The notes under the pieces: model-generated
What the model was told of the DNA's origin: nothing
The model's input: only the letters and a program-made list of their open reading frames with translations
Database searches by the model: none
Part shown: piece by piece, positions 50,275 through 61,490 of the stretch
Numbering within the stretch: the stretch's first letter is position 1
Layout: the number at the start of each line of letters is the position of its first letter
DNA from: Stomorhina lunata
Taxonomy: Eukaryota; Arthropoda; Insecta; Diptera; Rhiniidae
Length of the DNA: 64,000 nt
NCBI GenBank assembly: GCA_933228675.1
Contig: OW121741.1
Location: 23,187,224-23,251,223 of the forward strand
Direction: 5' to 3'
Made by a program: the position numbers and the translations under genes

Positions 50275-52115
50275 CATTTCTCCTTAAGGGGTTAATTGAA
50301 AAAAGTACCAAGCACATGTCTTATATTCTTTCAATATCAATCGACCAGTCAATAAATTGTAGTTCTAAGAAAAAAATGTTTGAATGGTTTTTGTCCTTTT
50401 TTACCCTATTAGTCGAAAAAGTACCAAACACGTATTTGATAACTATTTGATGTTAATCGATTGCGGTACAAATTTTATTTCTATAATACTTAGTTCAAAA
50501 GTTGTGTATGGGTCAAAAAAGTACCAAATTTTTGTTTTTACACTTTTAAACCCCTATTTTTACTTTATTTGCGAAAAGTGTTAAAAACTTGACTTTTTAT
50601 TTTTCTATTCGATCTAAATTCAATTTAAATTTTGTTTCTATCGATGTTAGCTTCGGAGATATAACTTTACTAGTTTTTCCCTTGTCTACCCTATTTTAAC
50701 TCCAAAACGGTCCAATTTGCAAAAAGTACAGAACATGTGTCCCTTAATGTTTGTTTCTATTACATTTGGTTCAGAAGATATAATGCATCATTTTTTTTTC
50801 CTTTTTTATCCCCTCAATTTCAAAAAAAGTACCAAACATTTATTTTAGTTTTTTTTTTAATTGGAATCGACCCGACTGTAAATTATACTTCTGGTTTGAT
50901 TAGCTTAAATGATGTTCATAGTTTAAAAGCAAGAAAAATGGGGCGTTTTTACGCCCCATTTATCATAAAAGTACCAAACACGTATTTAATGTTTTTTTAG
51001 TACTAATTAATTGTGATATTGAGACTCAATCTCTATCTTTTTTATTTCAATAGATACCTATGGGTCTTTATCTGTCTTTATTAGCTTAAATGATATTCAT
51101 ATTTAAAAACAAAAAACCCACCCTTGAATCGTAAAATTACCAAATACGTATTTAATGTTTTTTAGTACTTATCAATTGTGATATTAATTGAGTCTCCATG
51201 TTTTTTATTATAAAAGATTCGTATGGGTTAAAAAAAGTACCAAAATATAGTTTTACCTTTTTTCACCTTTATTGGTGCCATTCCCAAAAAAGTACCAAAT
51301 ACGTGTCCTCTTATTTTTCTATTCGATCCAAATTCAATTTTAACTTTGTTTCTATCGATCTTGGTTTCGGAGATATTATGTTACTAATTTCTCTCTTTTT
51401 ACCCTGTGTTACCCCTAAACGTCCGAATTTGTAAAAAGAACTAAATACATGTTACTAATTGAGTCTCCATGCTTTTTATTTTAAAAAAAGTACCAAAATA
51501 TAATATTTATTCTTTTTTTACCCCATTAGTGTTATTTCCAAAAAAGTGCCAAATATGTATTTTTTAGCCGAGACAAATCCAATTTCAACCTTGTATCTAT
51601 CGATGTTGGTTTCGGAGATATGATGTTATTAATTTCTCCCTTTTTTGCACTGTTTTATTGCCTAAGCGGCAGAAATAAACAAAAAAAAAACAACGAACAC
51701 GAGTCCCTTCATTTTTAGTGCAAATCTCAAACCAACTTAATTTTCGCTTCTATCGCTTTTGGCTTAGGGGAGATAATGTTAAAGGTTTTTTTTTTTTTGA
51801 TATTTTGTATTTGGCAATCGACTGCCCTATAAATTTTATTTTTAGCTTTATTTGTTCATGTGATATATAAAGATAAGGAAGAATGAACCTACCCTAAAAA
51901 TTGTTTCTCCACTTTTACCCTCTAAATCAAAAAAAGTACCAAACACGTGTTTAATATTTTTATCTTGTTTACCGTGCCCATTTTAAATTTTGTTTTTATG
52001 TTGATTGATTTAAAAGATATATGTACATGGGTTTATTTGTCCATCTGCCAAAAAGTACCGAATAAGTACGTGTCTTCTTATTTTTATAGCTGAGATAGAG
52101 CAATACTAGTTTTAG
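50275..52115 (+). repeat. Cluster of ~150-bp degenerate repeats (AAAAAGTACCAAAC core)
   Basis: About twelve diverged units. Typical order: 'cttatttttctattcgatc', 'aattcaattt', 'tttgtttctatcgatgtt', 'ttcggagata', a poly-T/ACCC phrase, then AAAAAGTACCAAACACGT. The same unit lies inside the composite mini-me elements at 19445-20030 and 57300-57869, but here it forms a free-standing, longer array without mini-me flanks. Several 60-90-residue frames are incidental. Confidence 0.75.
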
Positions 52116-52604
52116 GCCTTTTTGCCACCTTTTGCGGTCGAGTATTCAAAAATCCCTTCTTAGTAGATCTATGCATCAAAAAAGATACCCGCTGTCAAAA
52201 TTTCAACTCCCTAGGTTTTGCTGTTTGTGCTGGGCAATGATGAGTCAGTCAAATGATTTTGTTAATTTTCCAAAACGGATCTTGGAAAATATAAGCCATG
52301 GAAATATTGTCTGGCAGTCATTTGAATTGTGAGAACAATATCACGTCAGTCGCAAAGGGTTAAGAACTTCTTCAATATTAGTGAAATCAATAGCAATTTT
52401 AATATGCAATTGCTATTGTACAGATCAAAAAGGTTTAACATCTATGCCAGGAAATTGTGTCTTGGAAATGAAAGAGAACCTTTTCCAAGGACAAAGATAT
52501 TTCAATATCAATTCTGATGTATTGCTGACTGTTTTTCAATTTGGAACTACTGGGTAAGTACTCAAAATCATATTATTACACATACATACACACACATTTT
52601 CATT
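52116..52604. other. Non-coding stretch
   Basis: No gene supported. The 62- to 66-residue frames at 52132 and 52329 lack recognisable domains. CA-rich sequence at 52575-52598 precedes the MITE. Confidence 0.5.
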
Positions 52605-53432
52605 CCCAGTAAGAAAAAAGGTTTATTCTCAAATTGAGGATGATTTGAAAATAAATCTTTTTTCAAAGGTCAAACGTTTGATACTGATTTGATACTGATT
52701 TGAGAATAATAGCGTTCTCAACAAAAATGGGACTTTATTCTCAAATTGAGAAATGCCTTTATTCTCAAATCATTATCAAACCTCATTCTCAAAGGTTTTT
52801 CAAATGTGGATATCATCTACATGTGGAACGTAAATAAAATGGCGTTGTATTTTTGAGTTTGTTTATTTTGTTTTTGAAAACGGTGCATCATATTTGAATT
52901 CTTTTGCTTAAAATATATTTTTTTTATTGTTAGGTAAAAAAAAAAATTCAAGAAACAAAGAAAATTTACTTATGCATATGAATATTATTGAATTTTTAAT
53001 GTTGACATTTTTTAAGCAAGGTTTTATATTCAAATATGGATCAATTTTAAAAAAATCCGAAAGAAATAACGAATTTCTTTGAAATGCAATGCCATTCCAT
53101 TAAAATATCTTAAACATTATTTTTTTAACATAAAATTATTTTTTTTTAATGTTTGAAAAAATTTGAAATAAGGTTTGATATCAAATTTATATAACACCAT
53201 TTTTCAAATTATTCTCAAATCATCTTAGGGTTTGATGATGATTTGAGAATAACCTTTATTCTCAATTTGAGAAACTATCATTTTTCAAACGTTTATTCTC
53301 AAATGAACCCTCATTTGAAAATGAATGTGAATCTCAAACATCTGTTCAGGTTTGAAAAAAGTTTGAAAAAAACGTTTGATATCAAATGTAAAAGTCATCA
53401 TATTTCAAACGTTTGACACTGTTCTTACTGGG
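52605..53432 (+). mobile_element. 828-bp MITE with CCCAGTAAGAA ends, copy 1
   Basis: The tips CCCAGTAAGAA and TTCTTACTGGG are perfect 11-bp inverted repeats. TT flanks both sides (52603-52604, 53433-53434), giving a 2-bp duplication. Both subterminal regions, about 200 bp each, are crowded with TTTGAGAATAA and its inverse TTATTCTCAAA, often joined head to head as ATTCTCAAATTGAGAAT, plus CAAACGTTTG palindromes. The centre is plain AT-rich DNA with no transposase. Two further copies lie at 61491-63122. Confidence 0.88.
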
Positions 53433-54473
53433 TTCACACATATCCTTGTGCATATGTTTATGTAAACATTGTCTGTATGTAAACAATACAGTGTCATCAT
53501 TTTAATAAATATTAAAATAACTTGACAATGACAAACAATTTCATAAAGACAACAACAACAACAGAAAAAAAAAATCAAATGAAATTGTTATGAAAAAAGA
53601 AGTCATCATCATAATAACAATAATAATAAGTATATTAAATATAAAAGAATTAAATTTTTTAACAATATAATTTTTATAAAATTTTATTCTCATCCTGTGT
53701 GTGATCAGCTTTAAAAAAGTTTATCAACAAAAGAATTTAATTTATTCTTCACAATCAAGGTGTCAGATTTATAATAAAAGCGATTTTAATAAAGTTAAGT
53801 ATTTTTTTTTTTTTTAAAATATTAAATGAAACTATTATGACAAAAGAAATCATAAAATATTATATAAATACAATATATTTAATTATAGTTTATTCAATAA
53901 AACAGAATTATTTGAAAAGCCCGTTTTTCGTTGCTGGACTAAATCAATATTTTCACATTTGAAAAATACCGGTGCTAGAATATAGGTGCTACTTTTCATA
54001 AAACGACTATATATAAGGACCATTAAATATTTGACGCAATAAATATATTGCTCAAGCGCGAATCGATTTATTTCATTCAGTGGACATAAATATATTCAGA
54101 CTCAATACAACCGGTTGATAACCCACACGATATATGGGGTCGATGATAAATAAGATAAAAGCTGAACCCGACTTAAAACACATCTGTGAGTTATTTCAGT
54201 GCATCCGTTCATACATTTTAAGAGACTCACTCAATATTAAAAATATTCAAATGAAAATAACACTCTGATACACTAAAAGAAAAACTCGAAAAATGACATA
54301 ACGAGGGTTGCAGGCCTTATTGAGTACGCAAAAAAAATTTTGAAATAATTGTTATACGCAAAAAAAAGGTCAAACGAGTTTCGTCAACTTATCGACCCCT
54401 ATCTCAGCCAGTTTGTATCTAATTTTATTTTAACAGCAAATAAAATAGATATTTCTTTAGCATATAACACATA
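53433..54473. other. Non-coding AT-rich stretch
   Basis: No gene supported. Low-complexity AAC/AAT patches near 53550-53640. Confidence 0.5.
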
Positions 54474-54476
54474 TAA

Positions 54477-56959
54477 CACAGGTCAACAGCAAAAATGTGC
54501 TCGAGTAACCACTATATACATTTGATGTATCATGGCTACCTTAGTACAAGAATGGTAAAATTTTTAAATTCTATGGCAAGATTTTTTTTTTTAATTTTTT
54601 TTTACATTGCAATTTTTTTTAGACGTTTCTTCAAATAATTAATGATAACTCAAAAACTACTAGTCCGATATTATCAAAATAAAATCAGAAAAATTACGAT
54701 TTACATAGTCTTTAATTCGTCTATATATCGCGTTTCAAGCGGATCATAGTATCGGAGTTATAATAAAATTCTTAAGGAAAAAATATATTTTTTATATAAA
54801 AATGGCAAAAATTTTTGTTTTAAAAAAATCATGAAAAATCGAAAACGGCAAAAAAAACTTCCAGATTTATTATTTTATCGCATAGCGACATATAATAGCA
54901 ACAAAATGAGATATCGACCATAAAAATCGATTGATTTTTTTCGAATTTATTCACAATTTAGTGAATTCGCTCATTTTCACAAAATTTTAGTTTTTTGCTT
55001 GATATACGCATTGTAGCGGGTTTTCAAATGTATGAAAAAAATAAATTTTCCAATTTCAAGGGGTGCATGTCGGATTATTATGAGATTTGGTGAGAAACTT
55101 CCACCCACAAAATTTAAGTCGAATTGGACAACGTTAACACGTAGCGCATAGGCCCAAAATCTGAAAAATAGCGTTAAAATCGAAAAAAATTGACAAATTT
55201 TCAGTTTTTGCAAAATTGAAGCTATTTATTCCCCCTTTTGCAAAAAAGTGGATCCTGGTCCTTAGGGCAAACACAATGAGATTTCCAATAAGCTACATAT
55301 CTTTAAAATCGGTTAAACAGTTTTCGAGTTACTACAATTTGCACTGGCCATTACATCTCCTTGAGGACTTGCCGAAGCCAATTGACCAAAAAATGTGACT
55401 TAGTCAAATCGATGGAATAGATCGAAAATGCATTTCATTGTTTTATTCATGTATTTTCTTTTATTTTATATTTTATTACTTAATTAAACTTATAAAATAA
55501 GGAAATAAATAAATAAATATTATAAACTACTAACTTTGAAATTTTCTTTTATGACATTTTCTATTATTGAATAACGAAGTGTTGCTCTGAATACTCTGGC
55601 AAATCATGTGTGCATCCCAGCGACCTTGTTATCTTTCCTCCATTGTCCGAATATCTTGGTGAAATCGTTCGCCCTGTTCCTCACTTAAGTCTCCTAGATT
55701 TTTAGGAAAATTATCTAAGTGACTGTCAAGATAATGTAACTTGATGCTCATGTTGCATTTAAGATTCTGGAAGTGAGTTAACCATCATTTAATCTCTTCA
55801 ACGTGCGCAACATAATCATCATCCTTGTTATTTCCTAAGAAATGTTGAATAACCCATACAAACGAATCTCATGCATTTTTCTCAATTTCTGACATTGAAC
55901 TGAGAAAATCGGTATCTTTGACCAATTTGCGAATTTGTTGGACGTCAAATATTCCTGCTCTCAGCCTTCCATACTGTTAGTTGAAAGTTAAAAGTTGTTA
56001 GTTAAAAAAGAAAAAAATAAAAAATTTTAAGCTAAGTAAAATGTTTTTGTAAATTGTCTTCGGCAAGTCCTCAAGGACATGTGATGGCCAGTGAAAATTG
56101 TAATAACTCGAAAACTGTTTAACCAATTTTAAATGCATGTAGCTTATTGGAAAAATCATTGCCTTTGCACTAAGAACTAGAATCCACTTTTTTGCAAAAG
56201 GGGGAACAAATAGCTTTAATTTTGCAAAAACTGAAAATTTGTCAATTTTTTTCGATTTTAACGCTATTTTTCAGATTTTGGGCCTATGCGCTACGTGTTA
56301 ACGTTGTCCAATTCGACTAAAATTTTGTGGGTGGAAGTTTCTCACCAAATCTCATAATGCACCCCTTGAAATTGGAAAATTTATTTTTTTCATACATTTG
56401 AAAACCCGCTACAATGCGTATATCAAGCAAAAAACTAAAATTTTGTGAAAATGAGCAAATTCACTAAATTGTGAATAAATTCGAAAAAAATCAATCGATT
56501 TTTATGGTCGATATCTCATTTTGTTGCTATTATATGTCGCTATGCGATAAAATAATAAATGTGGAAGTTTTTTGCCGTTTTCGATTTTTCATGATTTTTT
56601 TAAAACGAAAATTTTGCCATTTTTACGTAAAAAATATATTTTTTTCTTAAGTTTTTTATTATAACTCCGATACTATTGATCCGATTGGAACGCGATATAT
56701 AGACGAATTGAAGGCTATGTAAATCTTAATTTTTCTGATTTTACTTTAATAATATCGGACTAGTAGTTTTTGAGTTATCATTAATTATTTGAAGAAACGT
56801 CTAAAAAAAATTGCAATTTAAAAAAAAAAATTTAAAAAAAAAAATCTTGCCATAGAATTTAAAAATTTGACCATTTTTGTACAAAGGTAGTCATGATACA
56901 TCAAAATTGTATAGTGGTTTTAAGAGCACATGAAATTTTTTTTATTTTGTTGTGTTGTG
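54477..56959. mobile_element. Transposon with ~0.9-kb terminal inverted repeats
   Basis: The inverted arms at 54477-55378 and 56057-56959 are highly similar over about 900 bp. Tips: CACAGGTCAACAGCAAAAA on the left, CACAACACAACAAAAT reverse complemented on the right. TAA on both sides (54474-54476, 56960-56962) fits a 3-bp target duplication. The 680-bp centre carries a broken ORF on the minus strand. The tips resemble those of the 9882-11550 element (CAC...CAACA, then A-run and GTGC), so both may belong to one superfamily, possibly CACTA-like. Confidence 0.75.
55570..55978 (-). pseudogene. Decayed orphan ORF between the long inverted repeats
   Basis: Minus-strand reading gives RLRAGIFDVQQIRKLVKDTD, then a stretch with HFLGNNKDDDYVAHVEEIK, CNMSIKLHYLDSHLDNFPKN, and GDLSEEQGERFHQDIRTMEE. 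In-frame stops occur after EKNA, after EEIK and after MEER. The block 'LDSHLDNFP...LGDLSEEQGERFHQDI...MEERYQG' recalls an uncharacterised protein family that I recognise from arthropod genomes, where it is often transposon-associated. I do not know its function. Position between the arms suggests it is the remnant of the element's own gene. Only about 135 codons remain, so one or both ends are missing. Confidence 0.6.
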
Positions 56960-57083
56960 TAATTTTTGATATACTTACAAATCGAAAGTATTTTTATACC
57001 CATCATCAAAAATTTGGCATAAATTATTCTTCATTTCTTGTAAAATTTTGGTTTTGAAATCGGTCAAAATCGGTTAACATTTT

Positions 57084-57161
57084 TTTTTTTATTTAGGACC
57101 AGCACTCAGGGGATGACCCCAACTTATGCAATGCATTGTGTTGGAACTAGGAAAGTAGGTT
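57084..57161 (-). mobile_element. Short retroposon fragment with poly-A and target duplication
   Basis: The mini-me phrase 'cggttaacattt' is followed by poly-T, a non-mini-me sequence ('aggaccagcactcagg', 'gatgaccccaacttatgc') and then ACATTT again before 'gaccatagctccc'. ACATTT at 57077-57082 and 57162-57167 is the likely target duplication, and the poly-T is the poly-A tail of a minus-strand insertion. Length is about 78 bp, so it is a SINE or the tip of a LINE 3' end. Confidence 0.6.
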
Positions 57162-57869
57162 ACATTTGACCATAGCTCCCGTATAACCTCGTCTAGGCTA
57201 ATCGCTTATTTGCTAATAAATCTTATCTTTATCTTTATATTCTTAAACGAGCAATAATTGTATGTATATATATATACATATATATCTATATATATATAGA
57301 ATGACTATCTCGAAAACGGCTCTAACGATTTTGATAAAATTTGGACAGTTGGTATCTTTTTGGATGTATAGGTCGAAGAAGAAGGTACTTTTGGAACCTT
57401 TGCCTCTAAGAGGGTAAAAACGGGTAAAAAGGGGAAAAAATCGAAAACTCTATATCTCCTAAAGTAATAGGTATGGAAACAAAATTAAAATTACGTTTTA
57501 AACAGCTATGAAAATAAGCGGACAGGTGTTTGGTACTTTTTTGAAACTATGTTCGATAGGGGGTAAAAAAGGGTGAAAATAGTTTTTTTGGTACCTTTTT
57601 AACCCACTCTTATATTTTAAACTAAAAAATATAGAAAGAAACTTTGTACTGCAATCAATAGATGTGAAAGAAACATTAAACACGTATTTGGTACTTTTTT
57701 GGCTTTGGGGCCAAAATGGGTAAAAAAGGGATAAAATGATAAGTTAACATCTCAAAAAGTAATATGAATAGGAACATTATGTTAACTGCGTTTTAATAGA
57801 ATGTACCGAATTCAATTGGTACCAACGAAGTACCAAATATGCATATGGAACTTTTTGAAATTAGGTTAT

Positions 57870-59909
57870 AACAAGTAAGAGTGCTATATTCGGCTGTGCC
57901 GAATCTTATATACCCACCATCAAGTTGTGTTAAATTTAGAAACATATCTCATACATCTACAAGGGTGCAGCTAATTCAAAATCTGCACCAAAACTGGAAA
58001 AATCGCGTAGCTATTTGGTATTGTTGGTAAAACCTTTGGACTAAATTAGGTTTCCGTAGCTTTATAGTTCAACATTCAAAAATATTTTTGTGGTTTCCCC
58101 AGTATTTACTTTGATCAAAATTCGGTCTCATAACCAGGTACAGTTTTACATTAATAAGTTGTTAAATACTTTTCGTTGTGATTAATATGTAGTTAGGCTA
58201 AACACGTTAATAGTAATACGACAGGTCCATATATGTCGTTATGAGTTCCTAATGCATTCATCATATATAAAGTCTGGGCTGAACATTGGTTGATGCCTAT
58301 ATAATTTCATAGGTGCAATCTTAATATAATGAATGTACCTCCAAATCTTTTAGATTGTAGATATAAAAAGGGGATGTTATATATATAAGAATTATAGCCA
58401 AATGTTGACCGATTATAACAAATTAACCGATTATAACAAAATATCATAGTTTCTAATTTAATAGCTTTTAACTGGCCTTTGCTAAAATTTTTGGTTTCCG
58501 TGAGTGTTTTTCACATGAAAGCTAAAGTCAAATATGGACTGATTCCTATAAAATTTGATAAACTGATCAAAAATTGCATAAAACTTCCCTATTTTAAATT
58601 TAATCGTCATAGCTATTACAATTGTATTCAATTTATCAGCATTAATGTGTTTCCCGGGGCGGGGTTATATCATAGTTTCTAATTTAATAGCTTTTAACTG
58701 GCCTTTGCTAAAATTTTTGGTTTCCGTGAGTGTTTTTCACATGAAAGCTAAAGTCAAATATGGACTGATTCCTATAAAATTTGATAAACTGATCAAAAAT
58801 TGCATAAAACTTCCCTATTTTAAATTTAATCGTCATAGCTATTACAATTGTATTCAATTTATCAGCATTAATGTGTTTCCCGGGGCGGGGTTATATGGGA
58901 GCTCTAACTAAATATAAACCGATTTTGTCCATTTTCAACACACATCTTTTTCAAGATATCCAAAATACTTTTGTAAAAGTTTGTCCCTCTAGCTCCTTTC
59001 GTTAAGGCGCTATCGTGCTTTTATCTGACGGACAGACGGACATAAACAACCTTTTCTTTATGTATTTTTGTGTTTCCATAAGTTTTTTATATGGGAGCTA
59101 TGGTCAAATGGTGACCGATTGTGACGAAATTTTGCACACTGGCTGGCATTGACATAAGACTTCCATGTGCTTAATTTAGTCTTACTAGCTCTTGTAGTTA
59201 AGGAGCTATCACGATTTTATCTGACGGACAGACGGACATAAATCCCCTTTTCTTTTTGAATTTTTGTGTTTTCGTAAGTTTTTTATATGGGAGCTAGGTC
59301 AAATAGTGACCGATTGTGGCCAGTGTTTGCACACTGGCTGGCATTGATATAAGACTTTCTTGTGCCAAATTTAGTGGTTATATCTGTTATACTTTTAGAT
59401 TTATTGGCATTTAAGTGTATTTTGGGTGAAATTTAGCCTGTTTTCGTAAGTTTTTTGTATGGGAGCTATGGCTAAATGTGAACCGATTTCGATGAAATTT
59501 TATATGCCTAGTGCTTATCTAAAACTTCTAGATACCAAATTCTGTCATCATAATTGTCATAATTTGTCATTTATTAGCAAATAAGCGATTAGCCTAGACG
59601 AGGTAATACGGGAGCTATGGCCAAATGCTAACCGATTTTGCCCAATTTCAATACCAAAATTTTCTCATAGATAAAGAATGTTTTTGCTAAGTTTCAGTTA
59701 GCTAGCTCTTCTTTCGTTTAGACGTTATCGTGATTTCAACAGACAGACAGACAGACGGACAGACAGACGGACATAGCTCAATCGTCTTAGAATTTCATAA
59801 GGATTCAGAATATATATCGTTTTTGATTTTTGAACCAATATTAAGGAAATTACAAACGGAATGACAATCTCAATATACCCCCCATTCTTGTTGATGGTGG
59901 GTATAAAAA
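57870..59909 (+). mobile_element. Full-length mini-me element H (2.04 kb) with internal tandem duplication
   Basis: Starts AACAAGTAAGAGTGC with hairpin TTCGGC-TGT-GCCGAA and ends TTGATGGTGGGTATAAAAA. It closely follows element A in sequence and block order. A segment of 226 bp starting 'catagtttctaatttaatag' is exactly duplicated at 58445 and 58671, which creates two nearly identical short frames. GACA/GACG tracts at 59026-59042, 59222-59240 and 59740-59772. Inserted in composite element G, hence younger than it. Confidence 0.82.
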
Positions 59910-59989
59910 GGGGAAAAATTAGTAATGTTATACCTTTTAAACAAATGAATGTGTGTCTGTATGTATGTTCTTTATAGAATAGTAAACTG

Positions 59990-60480
59990 TGAATTCGATC
60001 ATGTTATGCTCTTTGGCGTAGATGTTGCGGATAAGCCCTTCACCGGCTTTTAAGTTGTTTTTAAGTTGGTAAGACTAATTACCGACAGATGGCGCCACTG
60101 AAAATTACTAAAAAATAATAAAATCGTAAACTGTACATTTGCTCATGCTATGATCTTTAGGAAAGTTGTAGCGCATGAGCCGGTGAAGGCTTTTTAGTTG
60201 GTATGAATAATTTCCGACAGATGGCGCTACTGAAACTTACTCAAAGTCACTTTAATCGTAAGCTGTACATTTAATTATACTACAATCTTTAGCAAAGTTG
60301 TTTCACATGAGCCGACGAAGGTTTCTTAGTTGGTATGAAGAAATTTCGACAGGTGGCGCCACTAAATTTGTTTTAGCAAAGTTGTTGCGCATGAGTCGAC
60401 GGAGGTTTCTGTTGGTATGACCAATTTCCAAAATTATTAAAATGAGTTAAACTGTAAACTATGCAAACTATGCGTTGGTC
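59990..60480 (-). repeat. ~120-bp tandem repeats with CTCF-like motifs (inside element G)
   Basis: Four units, best seen through CGACAGATGGCGCCACTG-type sequences. Exact matches to AGRKGGCGC lie at 60087-60095 (AGATGGCGC), 60219-60227 (AGATGGCGC) and 60351-60359 (AGGTGGCGC), spaced 132 bp. Between them: 'gttgtagcgcatgagccg', 'gaaggctttt', 'gttggtatga'. A fourth, more decayed unit follows at 60370-60430. Confidence 0.75.
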
Positions 60481-60925
60481 GGACAAAATAAATAAAATTA
60501 TTCAAAATTAACTGAATATTTGTACAATGTCTTTCCTCTAAATTTATTTTAGTACTTTATAAAATAAAATATATAAAAACTTTAAAGTTTGCCTCAAAAT
60601 GCTTATCGTAAAGCTCCGAGCAAGTCTCGGTCAACCAGGTACTGACAAATTATAACAGCTATAATGACAAAATTTGGTTTCTGAGTCGATTTAGCGATGT
60701 CCGTCCGTCCGTCTGTCTGGCTGGCAGAACCCCCCTTTAAACCTTGTAATCAAAGTACAGGTCGCAATTCTAAAGATAATTTAATGAAATTTGGCACAGA
60801 TCATTTTTTTTATGGTGGCACCATGGCTATTTAAATTGGTCAAAATCGGTTCATTATTTATGGTACCTCTTACTTGCCAAAAAATCATTTTTTTCCAAAA
60901 TTTGTTACATAAGCGTAATTGGAAA

Positions 60926-61490
60926 AATACAAAAATTTTCGAATACGCTGATGACGTATGTTATCTAAGCCAAAGCTTGGATTACCTTCAAGAAGACACT
61001 AGCGCTATCACCATTGTATCTCGGGAAACTGGACTGGAAATCAATATTTCCAAAACAAAGATTATGCCTGGAAGCTATTGCGCAAACCCGCCTACACACA
61101 TTAATGTGGATAACGAGGTTATTGGATGTGTAGGTGCTTTTAATTTTCTTGGTAGTTTGGTATCTACAAAAGGTGGCGCCGACGAGGATATTGAAACGCG
61201 TATTAATAAGGCAAACCTGCATTTATCATTCTCCGAGCTTTTTGAAAATCTCGGCAAATATCAACAACTAAGTTACCAATATACAACTCAAATATAAAGT
61301 TCATCTTTATTGCGGCTGCGAAACTTGGTAACGCACAAATGCCATCGATAAGCGCCTGCAAGCCTGTGCAAACAAATGCTTGAGGAAAGCCCTTTATATA
61401 TGGTGGCCGAATCGCACAAACCAAATCCCTGCTTCTATAGAGGCATGTCAACGGAAATGGCGGTAGGCCATACACTTCGAATGCCAAATA
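60926..61490 (+). pseudogene. RTE-like LINE reverse transcriptase, 5' truncated
   Basis: Copies RNA into DNA at a nicked target in non-LTR retrotransposons. From about 60938 the plus strand reads FEYADDVCYLSQSL (YADD is the catalytic motif, 60944-60955), then TGLEINISKTKIM (motif D region) and FNFLGSLVSTKGGADEDIET. An open frame runs to 61297. The C-terminal part continues with frameshifts: CGCETW at about 61315-61333, RLQACANKCLRKAL near 61356, then VGHTLRMPN at 61463-61490. It ends exactly where a MITE has inserted, and the LINE resumes at 63123. Sequence before 60926 belongs to a mini-me, so fingers and endonuclease are absent. The clade (RTE versus a neighbour) is a judgement from motif style. 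Confidence 0.82.

Larger units (their letters stand above)
56991..60925 (-). mobile_element. Composite mini-me element G, interrupted by a full mini-me and a short retroposon
   Basis: Read on the minus strand from 60925: mini-me body with GTCCGTCCGTC on the plus strand (60701-60720), then ~120-bp repeats (60480-59990), then ~150-bp repeats (59945 and 57869-57300), then the mini-me tail 'tagcctagacgaggttatac' ending at TTTTTATACCC (56991). This is the same order as element E in the opposite orientation. A full-length mini-me (57870-59909) splits the 150-bp repeats, and a short retroposon (57084-57161) splits the tail. The GACA tract expected in the tail is missing. Confidence 0.6.

Noticed and set aside
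58479..58911. Two near-identical 67- and 88-residue frames
   Set aside because: They arise from the 226-bp duplication of mini-me sequence. The same element elsewhere does not keep the frame open for a longer product.
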